Of a stretch of DNA of 64,000 bases, positions 35,753 to 44,532 are shown piece after piece. The translations under genes and the position numbers were made by a program. The stretch lies in NCBI GenBank assembly GCA_030065875.1, contig JASJCR010000023.1:1-64000 (forward strand). Reading direction: 5' to 3'. Below the pieces are notes generated by a model. It was not told the DNA's origin and made no database searches. It worked only from the letters and a program-made list of their open reading frames with translations. Every line of letters starts with the position of its first letter. Within the stretch, counting starts at the first letter, position 1. Origin of the DNA: Ardenticatenaceae bacterium. Lineage in GTDB: Bacteria > Chloroflexota > Anaerolineae > Promineifilales > Promineifilaceae.

Positions 35753-36682
35753 TTACAACCAGAATGAAGCCAGCGCTGTACTCAATTCCCCCCCCATCCA
35801 GGTAATTCGCGAAATGAGGGCAACCAGGATAGCAATGGGCGGTGGGACAATAAGAGACAGCAAGAACACAAGGGACACATCACGAACGGCCGCCAGCGGA
35901 ATCGTAATCTGGCTAATCAAAGAAAGGGTATTTGATAAGGACCAAAAGCCAATTATAGCTACAATAGAAGTAAAGCTTAGGGGAGTAAATGTATTGACTA
36001 AATAGAAAAGTGACAATCCACCGAAAATCCAAAAAAGAACGTAAATTCCAAACAGCAGCAAAGAATCGCCCCAGTTAAAGCGAAATAAATCGGTTTGGAA
36101 ACGGCTAAACCCCTTCTTCAAAATCAGTGGATTGGTCAACAGCAGAGAAATTCCCAATGCTAAAACCAGCAAAATCCGCAAGTCAATTTGAGTTTCAATA
36201 CCCTGTGCAATTTGACCGGTTAAAACAACAAAAGAAAAAATTGTTCCGGTCATTATAAAATATATTAATTCGACCAGGCTAATAAAAGAAATGACTCGCT
36301 TCTTGACCCCCTGCTGCTCATATTGCAGGGCCCGGCTGGCGATGTGAGCGGGTCCGGGAAGGCGGTGTGCAAGGTTAGCTGACCAAATAATTTTGGTGCT
36401 CATTCGCCAATTATTAAAATTGCCAAGGGTTTTGGCTAAATGATGCCAGGCAAGCGTCCCAAGAAAAATATCAACCCCAAAAAAAATGAGTGACAACCCA
36501 AAGTAACGCGGCTGAATTTGCCAGTCAAATTCGAGAAGTATTTCGCGATTTTCCCAAAATATTCGACCCAGGACAATGAGTGATATCGCTATCAAACTAT
36601 AGTGAATCAATACTTTTCGCCAACCAGAATAGAGGTAAGTACCGCTATTTTTGATTTTATCCGTAAAAGCTTTCCGGGTCAT
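35753..36682 (-). CDS. Flippase-like membrane protein (lysylphosphatidylglycerol synthase TM / UPF0104 family)
   Basis: A 309-residue protein with about eight hydrophobic helices. The pattern with RLPGPAHIASRALQYEQQGV in the first cytoplasmic-side loop and IPLAAVRDVSLVFLLSLIV near the end resembles the LPG-synthase transmembrane (YbhN/AglD-like) family. Members are found in many polysaccharide loci, where they probably move lipid-linked intermediates or lipids. The start lies 5 nt downstream of the methyltransferase stop, so it is the last gene of the minus-strand glycan operon. Confidence 0.75.
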   Translation of the reverse strand: MTRKAFTDKIKNSGTYLYSGWRKVLIHYSLIAISLIVLGRIFWENREILLEFDWQIQPRYFGLSLIFFGVDIFLGTLAWHHLAKTLGNFNNWRMSTKIIWSANLAHRLPGPAHIASRALQYEQQGVKKRVISFISLVELIYFIMTGTIFSFVVLTGQIAQGIETQIDLRILLVLALGISLLLTNPLILKKGFSRFQTDLFRFNWGDSLLLFGIYVLFWIFGGLSLFYLVNTFTPLSFTSIVAIIGFWSLSNTLSLISQITIPLAAVRDVSLVFLLSLIVPPPIAILVALISRITWMGGELSTALASFWL

Positions 36683-36687
36683 GCTTG

Positions 36688-37653
36688 CTACGATCCTGAC
36701 CCTGTCTGTTCTTTGACTGCAACAAGACCCATAATTGAGCTGCGATTGAGCTGTTCCAGCAGCATGAAAAAGGGTGTGAAGATCAACGCAGCCAGGCGAG
36801 AATCAACCAACTTCGTCAGAAACGGTGTAAAAAACGGCGTTTTGGGGGCATTTTTCTTCCAATGGGACCAAGATAAACGGAAGAGCCACAGCCGGCCGCC
36901 AAACCCTCTAATTTTCTTGACCTGCCAACGACAATCCGCAAACAGTTGAACGAGATGTTGGGCTGAAAATATATTAAGATGACGTGGTATATCCCATCCG
37001 GCCCAAAAGCGGCCAAAAATTTTGGCCTCTATGGCATCCGGATTAGGGACATTCATGATAAAGGTGCCACCGTCCTTAACAATGCTTGATATTTGCCTTA
37101 AACCTTGACGTGGATCGTCTAAATGCTCCCACACGTTCCACATAACAATTGCGTCAAACGCCCCTTTTTCAAATTGGCAATCCTCAAAATATTGGTTGTG
37201 AACCACCAGCTTGTAATGCTGCTGGGCAATTGCTGCAGCTGTCTGATTGGGTTCTACTCCTTCTACTTCAAACCCTTTTTCCCGCAAAGCGTATAAAAAT
37301 TCTCCTGTCGAACAGCCAACTTCGAGGACTTTTTGTCCTGGCTTGAGGAATTTCGAAACAAAACGAACCTGTTTATAAATGAAATAGGCATTTTGAAGTT
37401 GGTTGAGCCGATCTTTCATCTCATGATAATTGGTGTATGGTTCATATTCATCCGGGTAAAATCGAAACATCTCTTCTTGTGTTGGGCGGGGATTTAAATA
37501 AATATGCCCGCAGTTTGAACATTTTTGCAGAGTGAACTTACCGCCAACCCCATACCAGTAATCTCGGCCGGTAAAAAACATTTCCGGCCGATCTTGCCCA
37601 CAAAAATTACAGGCGACGTGTTTCATCGCCAGGTGATGGTCTGACTTATCCAT
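36688..37653 (-). CDS. SAM-dependent methyltransferase with N-terminal zinc-ribbon
   Basis: A class I methyltransferase of about 321 residues. The N-terminus has two CxxC pairs (CNFCGQ and CSNCGH) followed by YLNPRPTQEEMFRFYPDEY, a metal-binding leader typical of sugar-modifying methyltransferases. The SAM site is VLEVGCSTGEFL (about 120) and FDAIVMWNVWEHLDDP marks the post-motif. I chose ATG 37653 because it overlaps the preceding stop (ATGGATAA), coupling it to the FkbM gene; ATG 37626, right before the zinc ribbon, is an alternative. Likely role: methylation of a glycan or nucleotide sugar. Confidence 0.85.
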   Translation of the reverse strand: MDKSDHHLAMKHVACNFCGQDRPEMFFTGRDYWYGVGGKFTLQKCSNCGHIYLNPRPTQEEMFRFYPDEYEPYTNYHEMKDRLNQLQNAYFIYKQVRFVSKFLKPGQKVLEVGCSTGEFLYALREKGFEVEGVEPNQTAAAIAQQHYKLVVHNQYFEDCQFEKGAFDAIVMWNVWEHLDDPRQGLRQISSIVKDGGTFIMNVPNPDAIEAKIFGRFWAGWDIPRHLNIFSAQHLVQLFADCRWQVKKIRGFGGRLWLFRLSWSHWKKNAPKTPFFTPFLTKLVDSRLAALIFTPFFMLLEQLNRSSIMGLVAVKEQTGSGS

Positions 37654-38416
37654 CCAGAAATGACTTGCCTTGAATAAAATGGTCAGCGATAAAAAACAGG
37701 TCAAACTGCCATAATGTTTTATCTAGCGGACGAAACAAAGGAGCACAGATATCAACCGGCCGAAAGCCAAAAGGAGTCAAATATTCACACATCTCGTAAA
37801 ACAATACACTTTCGGGTGTTAGTTCAAAATTATAGGTTTCAATCAGAAGCAAATCGGTTTGTTTTAGCGTTTCTTGAGCACCTTCCAAGATTGGAATTTC
37901 AAAACCGTGGGTATCAAGTTTGATAAAGTAGGGGGGGAGCAGGTGCCTTTGTTTAATTTGCTGATCTATCGTCACCGAAGGTTGGTAAGAAAATTGCGGG
38001 CCAGCTAAACGGCTGTCATTTGTTGCGGTTCCGCCAAACAGATCAGACCCATCAAACAACACCTCACCAACCTCTCGCCCAGCCACACCAATTAAATAAT
38101 CAACATTTGGGTGTTGACTGGCAAATTTATTCAGCTGCGGCTGGTGGATCTCATTTGCTTCAATTAACAAATAGGCGGCATCTGGATAATATTCAAGCAG
38201 TTCACGTGTCCAACGGCCGTCTGATGCACCCACATCAATAATCGTCTTTAAATTTAAATTTTTACTCTTTAAACGATTGAGGGCGGCATGTTGGGAAACC
38301 GCATCACTATAGCGGACCACCTCATAACCAAATCTGCGTAGAATTTGATTTGCGGCCCGGCCAAAAACCCGCTCTACACTGAAATACCCTCTCCGCTTTG
38401 GCTGTTTATCCATCAT
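37646..38416 (-). CDS. FkbM-family methyltransferase
   Basis: A 256-residue class I methyltransferase. The SAM-binding strand is IIDVGASDGRWTREL (about 60), followed by YLLIEAN, and the FkbM feature PYFIKLDTHGFEIPILEGAQETL with the D-x-H-G-x-E pattern. FkbM enzymes O-methylate sugars or small molecules and are frequent in capsule and O-antigen loci. Start ATG 38416 overlaps the GT4 stop (ATGA), and its own stop overlaps the next methyltransferase start. Confidence 0.9.
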   Translation of the reverse strand: MMDKQPKRRGYFSVERVFGRAANQILRRFGYEVVRYSDAVSQHAALNRLKSKNLNLKTIIDVGASDGRWTRELLEYYPDAAYLLIEANEIHQPQLNKFASQHPNVDYLIGVAGREVGEVLFDGSDLFGGTATNDSRLAGPQFSYQPSVTIDQQIKQRHLLPPYFIKLDTHGFEIPILEGAQETLKQTDLLLIETYNFELTPESVLFYEMCEYLTPFGFRPVDICAPLFRPLDKTLWQFDLFFIADHFIQGKSFLDG

Positions 38417-39582
38417 ATGACCTTTTCGTAGAATTTCATCAATTGGTGAGTAATTTTGGACCAGCTAAATGTTTCTTCCGCTTTGAGACGCGCAAATTTG
38501 CCGTATTTTATTTGCTCATTAGGATTTTGCAGAAGGTCAACCGTCATTTGAGCGATTTCTTCAGGGTGTTCCGACACCATTTGGCCAATAGAGTTAGGGG
38601 CATCAAATAACTGCCCCACATCACCAACCCCGGTACCAATAGTTGGCCGTCCAGCAGCCATATAATCGGTCACCTTCATTGAAAACCGACCACGATTGGT
38701 AACGGTATCCCGCTGTAATAACCAGAGTATATCGCATGCCCCAAGATACCACTTTATTTCGTCTTCAGGAACAAAACCAGATTCAATTATATTGTCTTCC
38801 AGTCCCGCTTGAATTTGGGGCGCAATTTTATTCTTTCCAATTAATAAGAGCTTAACTGAAGGATCATGGGCTAATATTTTTTTAAAGGCGGCAAACATCA
38901 ACTTTGCATCACCGGGATATGAATTGCCCAGGTATCCGATCAACGAACCGTTCAAAGCGTAATTGAGTCGGCGACGAGCTTCAAGCTTGTCCACAGGAGC
39001 GATTGAGGCCAAATCAACCCCATTTGGCAACCTCAAAATTTGCTCTGCCGGTACCCCAAGGGCAAGAGCCTGCTGGCGGAGAAATTCATTAATCACGGTG
39101 GTTCCCTGAGCTCGGGTTCGAAAGTTTCTCTCAAAGAATGTTTCGATCGGCCGGAGAAAAAACCGTATGTATCCTGGTCTTTCCTCCACGGCCCCCCCTG
39201 ATCCAAACAGATCGCACCAATCCATCACTAACGGGCTATATCGTTTTCTGATAACCCCCAGTACGGGCAAAATGACCGTTGGTCGACTTTCAAATGCGTG
39301 AATTAAGTCAAATGTCTCCTGCTGCATAATCCACCGATAGCGGCGGATGGCTTCGTAGAGGTCCCAACCGGTGCGAAGTTTGCCTTTCAGAATCGAGGGG
39401 GAGAGGACGACCCGCACCCCCTGGTCTTCATATTTTTCAAATGTATAAGAGTTGTCAACTGAGGTAGCCAATAACGTAACCCTGTGCCCCAATTCAACCA
39501 GCGCTCGGCCAAATCCAAGAGCTCGATAAAAGGTACCGCCACCCTGCCACGGGATATTAAAATTGACCAACAGAATATTCAT
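38413..39582 (-). CDS. Family 4 glycosyltransferase
   Basis: A 389-residue GT-B enzyme. It begins MNILLVNFNIPWQGGGTFYR, a GT4 glycine-rich loop. The donor domain has LIGYLGNSYPGDAKLMF, LLLIGKNKIAP and TNRGRFSMKVTDYMAAGRPTI, in which the normal EX7E region is altered (R-x-S-x-K pattern), as in a GT4 subgroup. It lies 3 bp after the GT2 gene and is coupled by ATGA to the FkbM gene. Confidence 0.88.
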   Translation of the reverse strand: MNILLVNFNIPWQGGGTFYRALGFGRALVELGHRVTLLATSVDNSYTFEKYEDQGVRVVLSPSILKGKLRTGWDLYEAIRRYRWIMQQETFDLIHAFESRPTVILPVLGVIRKRYSPLVMDWCDLFGSGGAVEERPGYIRFFLRPIETFFERNFRTRAQGTTVINEFLRQQALALGVPAEQILRLPNGVDLASIAPVDKLEARRRLNYALNGSLIGYLGNSYPGDAKLMFAAFKKILAHDPSVKLLLIGKNKIAPQIQAGLEDNIIESGFVPEDEIKWYLGACDILWLLQRDTVTNRGRFSMKVTDYMAAGRPTIGTGVGDVGQLFDAPNSIGQMVSEHPEEIAQMTVDLLQNPNEQIKYGKFARLKAEETFSWSKITHQLMKFYEKVI

Positions 39583-39585
39583 GGA

Positions 39586-40554
39586 TTATTTCTGAGAACC
39601 TTTTCTTTTTGTGGGGAAAAGCCATTTGGGTGGTTGAGTAATTGACCGGCCGGTTGACCATCCCCGAAATAAGCCCAGCCAGTAGGCGATTATGGAAGCC
39701 CAATCCCCACGCCAGGCCAACCTCAAGGTCGTTTTTCCCGCGCTTATGAAGCGGTAGGGGATAACAAGAAGCCACAGCTGCCACAGCGCGGCATGTTTGC
39801 GAAAATATCGGCCGCTGCCCTGCCCCATCCAATATCGCTCGAGCGGAGAATCTTGCCCGCCGCTGCTAGCCGATACGGCATGCCAGATAATCGCTTCCGG
39901 AATGTAACGCATCTGCCATTGACTTTGTTGAATGCGCCAAGAATAATCCATATCTTCGTAGTAGATAAAAAAATTCTCATCCAAGAACCCAACATCCCTG
40001 ATTAAGGCGGCCCGAATGAGAACACCACACAATGGGGCAAACTCGATTTGTTTTGACTCGGCAAACTGGCCAATATCCTCCTGCCCGCGATATGAACCGG
40101 TTACTTCCAAAGTCAACCGATTAAAGTTTCCTCCAACCGTCCAAATTTTTTGCGTATCTAGATAGTAAATTTTTGCGGTGAAAAGTCCATCGTGAACAAA
40201 AGTAGCGGCCGCCTTAAGAAATTGGGTCAGGCAATCTTGCCTTAGAATAACGTCGTTATTAATTAAAAGGATTAACTCGTATCCTTGATCAATCGCTCGC
40301 TTTAATCCGATATTATAAGCCTTGGCAAATCCCAAATTATCCTTGAGTTCAACCAATTCCAGCCAGGGCACTGAAAATTCTCGTCCTAATACTTCTCTGC
40401 TGTTATCTGTACTGCCATTATCAACCACAATGACATGACAAGGACCCCCATCGATTTGCTGCACCGAACGCAAACAATCGGCTGTTTTATCAGCCTGATT
40501 CCAATTTACCGTTAAGGCACAAACGTTTTCTTTTGAAAGTGGAGATTTAGCCAT
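39586..40554 (-). CDS. Family 2 glycosyltransferase (rhamnosyltransferase-like)
   Basis: A 322-residue GT-A enzyme. Motifs in order: ALTVNWNQADKTADCL, VVDNGSTDNSREV, NNDV with the metal-binding acidic pair, FAPLCGVLIRAALIRDVGFLDE and YYEDMDYSWRIQQ. The C-terminus has a hydrophobic patch that may dock on the membrane. It sits between the PMT-like gene and the GT4 gene in the minus-strand glycan operon. Unlike the 11784 GT2, it has no PIFG tail. Confidence 0.9.
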   Translation of the reverse strand: MAKSPLSKENVCALTVNWNQADKTADCLRSVQQIDGGPCHVIVVDNGSTDNSREVLGREFSVPWLELVELKDNLGFAKAYNIGLKRAIDQGYELILLINNDVILRQDCLTQFLKAAATFVHDGLFTAKIYYLDTQKIWTVGGNFNRLTLEVTGSYRGQEDIGQFAESKQIEFAPLCGVLIRAALIRDVGFLDENFFIYYEDMDYSWRIQQSQWQMRYIPEAIIWHAVSASSGGQDSPLERYWMGQGSGRYFRKHAALWQLWLLVIPYRFISAGKTTLRLAWRGDWASIIAYWLGLFRGWSTGRSITQPPKWLFPTKRKGSQK

Positions 40555-40579
40555 CTAAAACAATCACATCCCTACAGGG

Positions 40580-42133
40580 TTAGGGAACAAATTCATAAAC
40601 AAAGATTTTATGATTTGGGTAGCTCAAAATGTGCCCCTCAATTTCCTGAATCACCCTGTAAGAGCCTTCTTCCAAAAGCTCCGTATACATCTTCTCCTGC
40701 TCCTCCGTTAAATTGGGGTTATACCGCTGGCTGCTAGAGACAATCAAATGAGAATAACCATTTTCAACGTACCACTGTTCATCGTGAACCAGTATGCTCC
40801 AACCCACACGGTCCACGGTGATTTGTTCGCGTTCAACAACCGGTGTGTCAAAATCAGCTGAAGCTTTGGTCCCGTCGGGCAAATTTTCCTCCAACCAAAT
40901 TCGAGCGATGTCGCGAGCACTCGGCTGGGTAAATCGCCAGCTGTGGCCAATCGACTTCGCCAAGAGCGGCATGGCAATCAGTAAAATCCCACCGAGGTAA
41001 AGCAACCTTGCAGAGCTCGGTCTTAGAGATGTCCACCTTTGTCTTATCTGGACGAATATTAAATCCCATCCATTGGCCGCCAGCAGTCCCAGAAAAGGGG
41101 TCAAAGGGATTAAAACCCGATTTTGGTGAATAACATTTCGACTCACTAATAAAAAAAAGAAGGCTGATCCGATTCCCAACCACCAGGCATATCTTGGGAG
41201 CTTAAACCCAAAAACCATGCCGATTAAAGCTAAGACGAGAATGATGATCTCCGGAAAACCGATCAACATCCGTAGATAAAACAGACCGCTTCCCCCATCC
41301 ATTGTGACAATGGGTGGATTATATGTTTGCGTAACATAGTTAATCCAATATAAAAAATTTTCCCAATCTAAAAACCAGAAAGGTGTTGTCAATGTGAATC
41401 CAGCCAGTGAAGCAATACCTGCGGTTACCAATAAATGAAAATTACGCCAGGGCTCCTTAATCAAAATCAAATGCCCCACCACAAAAACGACAATCATAAA
41501 AGCGCCGGTATATTTGGTCGATATTGAAACACCAAGCAGGAAACCAACCCAAAGGTAGTGCTTTATTTTTGGGTTGTGAAAGGCGATAACAATAAAATAC
41601 AGCGTCCATGTAACAAAGAAGGTGAGCGGCACATCAGTGGTGATGAAGTGAGAATTGATAACATGCAGTGGCCAAATAGCTACGATGAATGCCGCGGTTA
41701 ACCCAATTCGGGCCGAACCAATTTTTTCCCCCACCAAGTGAACCGGAATTAAAGAAACCGTTCCCAAAGTTGCTGTAATCACGCGACCGGCCTGAAATAT
41801 CTGTGGATATGGGTAAGATGATTCGAGATGAGTGGGCAAATAAAGCGGCAAAACTGAGATATCGGGGATTTGACCGCTTAATCGCATCAAAAAAGTAACA
41901 AACAAAAGACCGAGGGTTTGGGTATAAATATAAAAAGAACCGTAATCAAAACGTTGGGGGTTTAGGTCTCCACTCTGCAGGATGCGAATCGCGGGCATGA
42001 TCACCGCCCATTCATCAGGGTGATCAAAATGGGGTAGTCCAAATCCCAACCCCCAATAACGGAGGGTTCCACCCAAGATGATAATGATGGTCAGGATGAG
42101 ATGACGCCCGGAAATTTGCTTCAATTTCCTCAT
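40580..42133 (-). CDS. PMT/ArnT-like GT-C membrane glycosyltransferase
   Basis: A 517-residue multi-pass protein with about 11-12 helices. The first extracytoplasmic loop carries FGLPHFDHPDEWA, the acidic catalytic signature of the dolichyl-phosphate-mannose/ArnT GT-C superfamily. Such enzymes use polyprenyl-phosphate sugars on the outer membrane face to modify lipids, proteins or glycans. A soluble tail of about 110 residues follows. It sits between two GT genes in the same operon. Confidence 0.82.
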   Translation of the reverse strand: MRKLKQISGRHLILTIIIILGGTLRYWGLGFGLPHFDHPDEWAVIMPAIRILQSGDLNPQRFDYGSFYIYTQTLGLLFVTFLMRLSGQIPDISVLPLYLPTHLESSYPYPQIFQAGRVITATLGTVSLIPVHLVGEKIGSARIGLTAAFIVAIWPLHVINSHFITTDVPLTFFVTWTLYFIVIAFHNPKIKHYLWVGFLLGVSISTKYTGAFMIVVFVVGHLILIKEPWRNFHLLVTAGIASLAGFTLTTPFWFLDWENFLYWINYVTQTYNPPIVTMDGGSGLFYLRMLIGFPEIIILVLALIGMVFGFKLPRYAWWLGIGSAFFFLLVSRNVIHQNRVLIPLTPFLGLLAANGWDLIFVQIRQRWTSLRPSSARLLYLGGILLIAMPLLAKSIGHSWRFTQPSARDIARIWLEENLPDGTKASADFDTPVVEREQITVDRVGWSILVHDEQWYVENGYSHLIVSSSQRYNPNLTEEQEKMYTELLEEGSYRVIQEIEGHILSYPNHKIFVYEFVP

Positions 42134-42170
42134 ATGCCAAGAGCCTAAACGGCCAAATATCCTGCTAAAA

Positions 42171-43307
42171 TCAATTTAATACTCTCAATTGTTCGGTTAA
42201 ATGCTTTCCGGTTGAAGCGATTGTATTTTGCTGTACGCGTTTGAATCCATTTTCGACCAGTTTGAGACATAAATCAGGGTTATTCTTCAACGTTAATATT
42301 CCATGAGCCAGCTCTTGCGGATTCTGACGTGGAACCAAAAAAACCTCTTCTCCGTGAACCAGATACTCGCGCACAGTTTCTGAATCTCCGGTAATTACCG
42401 GCCGCTGCATCATTAAACCTTCCCATATTTTATTTTGAATGGTGCATCGAGCTTGTTTTGTGTTCCCAAAAACCCCCAGGCAAATATCAGAATCAGCTAT
42501 TTTGTCAGGCAGCTGTGTTTTATCAGCCCACCCATAAAAATCAACATTTTTCAAGCCAAGATCATTAGCCAACTCGACGGCCATTGGTTTTTCCTGCCCC
42601 TCGCCATAAAAAGAAAAATGAACATCGCTATTGCCTTGCAGCAAAGCAGCTGCTCGAAGGATGGTATCTACGCCGTGGAGCGGAATAAAAGTCCCGTAGT
42701 AAATAATTTCAAATCGGCCGTGAGGCTGTTGATCAACCTCGTCAACTTCTCTTGGAAAATACAGGCGGTCATCAACTCCCAGGGGAACAAACAAAAATTT
42801 TCCGGGATTCAAGCGGTATTTGTTGACATAATAATCAAAATATTCTGAGGTATCAGCAATGAGGTGATCCGCCACTTTTAATCCCCATTTTTCCAAAAAG
42901 AAAATAAGTCGCCCGGTCAGTGGATGTTTGGAAACTAATCCTCGTTCCTCAGCAATTAAATGAAGGGACATTAAAATGTCGAGGACCACCGGCCGTTTTT
43001 TGAAGTTTAGCCAATTTAAGAGTTTGGCCAGAAAAACGTCAAACTGGCCTGGATAGCCAACAATAAGGATGTCGTAAGCTGGAGCTTGCCAGAAACGCCA
43101 AATTAGCCGGGTGTAGGTTTTCACCAATCGCCAAAAAAAAGCAAAACTGAGCCAGCCCCCGCTGGCCGCTGATACCCGATCCTCAACCCCGGTCCACAAG
43201 GGTACATGGCATTCATAAACCACATTTCCTTGCGTTTTTAAGCCGGCAATCATTACTTCATTGCGGACATAATTTTTCCGATAGGTGCCAAAATAGCAAA
43301 TAGCCAT
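42171..43307 (-). CDS. Family 4 glycosyltransferase
   Basis: A 378-residue GT-B-like enzyme. It begins MAICYFGTYRKNYVRNEVMI, and the donor domain has FEIIYYGTFIPLHGVDTIL, VHFSFYGEGQEKP and IQNKIWEGLMMQRPVITGD (a GT4-like donor site with Lys/Glu). The frame extends to ATG 43343, but 43307 better matches the fold start. Neither has a clear ribosome site. It is the first gene of the minus-strand glycan cluster, divergent from the epimerase gene only 54 bp away. Confidence 0.85.
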   Translation of the reverse strand: MAICYFGTYRKNYVRNEVMIAGLKTQGNVVYECHVPLWTGVEDRVSAASGGWLSFAFFWRLVKTYTRLIWRFWQAPAYDILIVGYPGQFDVFLAKLLNWLNFKKRPVVLDILMSLHLIAEERGLVSKHPLTGRLIFFLEKWGLKVADHLIADTSEYFDYYVNKYRLNPGKFLFVPLGVDDRLYFPREVDEVDQQPHGRFEIIYYGTFIPLHGVDTILRAAALLQGNSDVHFSFYGEGQEKPMAVELANDLGLKNVDFYGWADKTQLPDKIADSDICLGVFGNTKQARCTIQNKIWEGLMMQRPVITGDSETVREYLVHGEEVFLVPRQNPQELAHGILTLKNNPDLCLKLVENGFKRVQQNTIASTGKHLTEQLRVLN

Positions 43308-43361
43308 GTTTTGCAGATCGACATCTTGGTCAATTTTTGTCATTTAATTTACCATTTGTAT

Positions 43362-44237
43362 ATGATTCTTGTCACCGGCTCCACCGGCTTTGTCGGCCGC
43401 GCGCTGATGCGCGCCCTAGATTACCACAACCTCGATGCGACAGGCTACACCGGCCGCATGAACAATCCGTACGCCCTGCGCGAACAGCTCGACGGGATCG
43501 AAACGGTGATTCACCTGGCCTCAGCCGAGGCGACCGGCCGGGCCCGCGCCCTGCAGCACGTCGATATCGATGGCACCCAGCGGCTGGTAGAAGAGGCGGA
43601 ACGAACCGGGATCAATCACATCATTTATCTCAGCCGCATCGGCGCCAACGTGAATTCTCTCTTCCCTACCCTGCGCACCAAAGCAACCGTTGAGCAAATA
43701 TTAGACCGCTCCTCAATTCCCACCACCATCATCCGCTCGGCCACCATTTTCGGCCGGGATGACCGCTTTCTGAACACCGTTGGCTCCCTGGCTTTCTGGA
43801 ACTGGCCCTTTGTCTTTCTCCCGGCCGGCGGCCGGGCGCTTCTCCAACCGATCTGGGTTGAAGATGTGGTGCGCTGCCTGGTGATGGTCAGCGACCCCCT
43901 CGATCTCAAAGGGTACCGCGGCCGCATTTTGACGGCCGCCGGTGAAGAACGCTTTCGCTATGAAGAAATTGTACACATCATTCTCAACACCACCGAAATG
44001 AGCCGCCGGCCGCTGGCCATCCGCCTGCAGTGGGTGCGGCTCATTACCAGAACCTTCTTCGGCTGGCGACGCCGGCCGCCCATCACCACCTTCTTTCTCG
44101 ACCGGCTCAACGCGCCCGAGATCGCCGATCTCGATATCGTTTTCCGCCAATTTAATTTCCACCCGGTTCCCTTGCGCCACCAAATTACCTACCTCAGAAA
44201 TCCAGGGCTGGCCAGGTATGTGTTTGGGAAAAATTAG
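43362..44237 (+). CDS. NAD(P)-binding epimerase/dehydratase-like protein (NmrA/NDUFA9-type)
   Basis: A 291-residue atypical short-chain dehydrogenase. The Rossmann start MILVTGSTGFVGRALMRAL sets the ATG at 43362. VIHLASAEA and YLSRIGANVNS follow, and the Tyr/Lys dyad is weak (atypical SDR of the NmrA/complex I 39-kDa-like group). Such proteins often bind NAD(P)H without classic catalysis, or act on isoprenoid/lipid partners. A heptanucleotide array starts 4 bp after its stop. Base composition is GC-rich compared with the AT-rich glycan cluster next to it. Confidence 0.8.
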   Translation: MILVTGSTGFVGRALMRALDYHNLDATGYTGRMNNPYALREQLDGIETVIHLASAEATGRARALQHVDIDGTQRLVEEAERTGINHIIYLSRIGANVNSLFPTLRTKATVEQILDRSSIPTTIIRSATIFGRDDRFLNTVGSLAFWNWPFVFLPAGGRALLQPIWVEDVVRCLVMVSDPLDLKGYRGRILTAAGEERFRYEEIVHIILNTTEMSRRPLAIRLQWVRLITRTFFGWRRRPPITTFFLDRLNAPEIADLDIVFRQFNFHPVPLRHQITYLRNPGLARYVFGKN

Positions 44238-44241
44238 GGAA

Positions 44242-44466
44242 ATACGAGATACGAAATACGAGATACGAGATACGAGATAAGAAATACGAGATACGAAATT
44301 GGTTGAACTCATGTGAAATCAACCTGATTTCAGGATCTAATAAATAATCCCCAATATCAATCACAACTGTTATCTACCACGCTCTTCTCATATCTCGTAT
44401 TTCATATCTCGTATTTCAAATCTCGTATTTCGTATTTCGTATCTCGTATTTCATATCTCGTATTTT
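44242..44466. repeat. Heptanucleotide inverted arrays (locus H1)
   Basis: The left arm (44242-44297) is eight head-to-tail 7-mers of ATACGAG/ATACGAA type. The right arm (44389-44466) is about eleven 7-mers of the reverse complement (CGTATTT, CGTATCT, CATATCT). The 90-bp spacer is not repetitive. The left arm begins 4 bp after the epimerase stop; the right arm ends just before the asnS promoter. Confidence 0.9.
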
Positions 44467-44468
44467 GG

Positions 44469-44524
44469 TTGACACTTTCCCCACTTTAAAGATACTTACA
44501 CATATCATTTTGAATTAGGAGAAA
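44469..44524 (+). promoter_or_regulatory. asnS promoter and ribosome-binding site
   Basis: TTGACA at 44469-44474 and GATACT at 44491-44496 are separated by 16 bp. AGGAGAA at 44518-44524 lies 8 nt before the asnS ATG. The promoter starts 2 bp after the heptanucleotide array. Confidence 0.65.
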
Positions 44525-44532
44525 CGCTTTTT

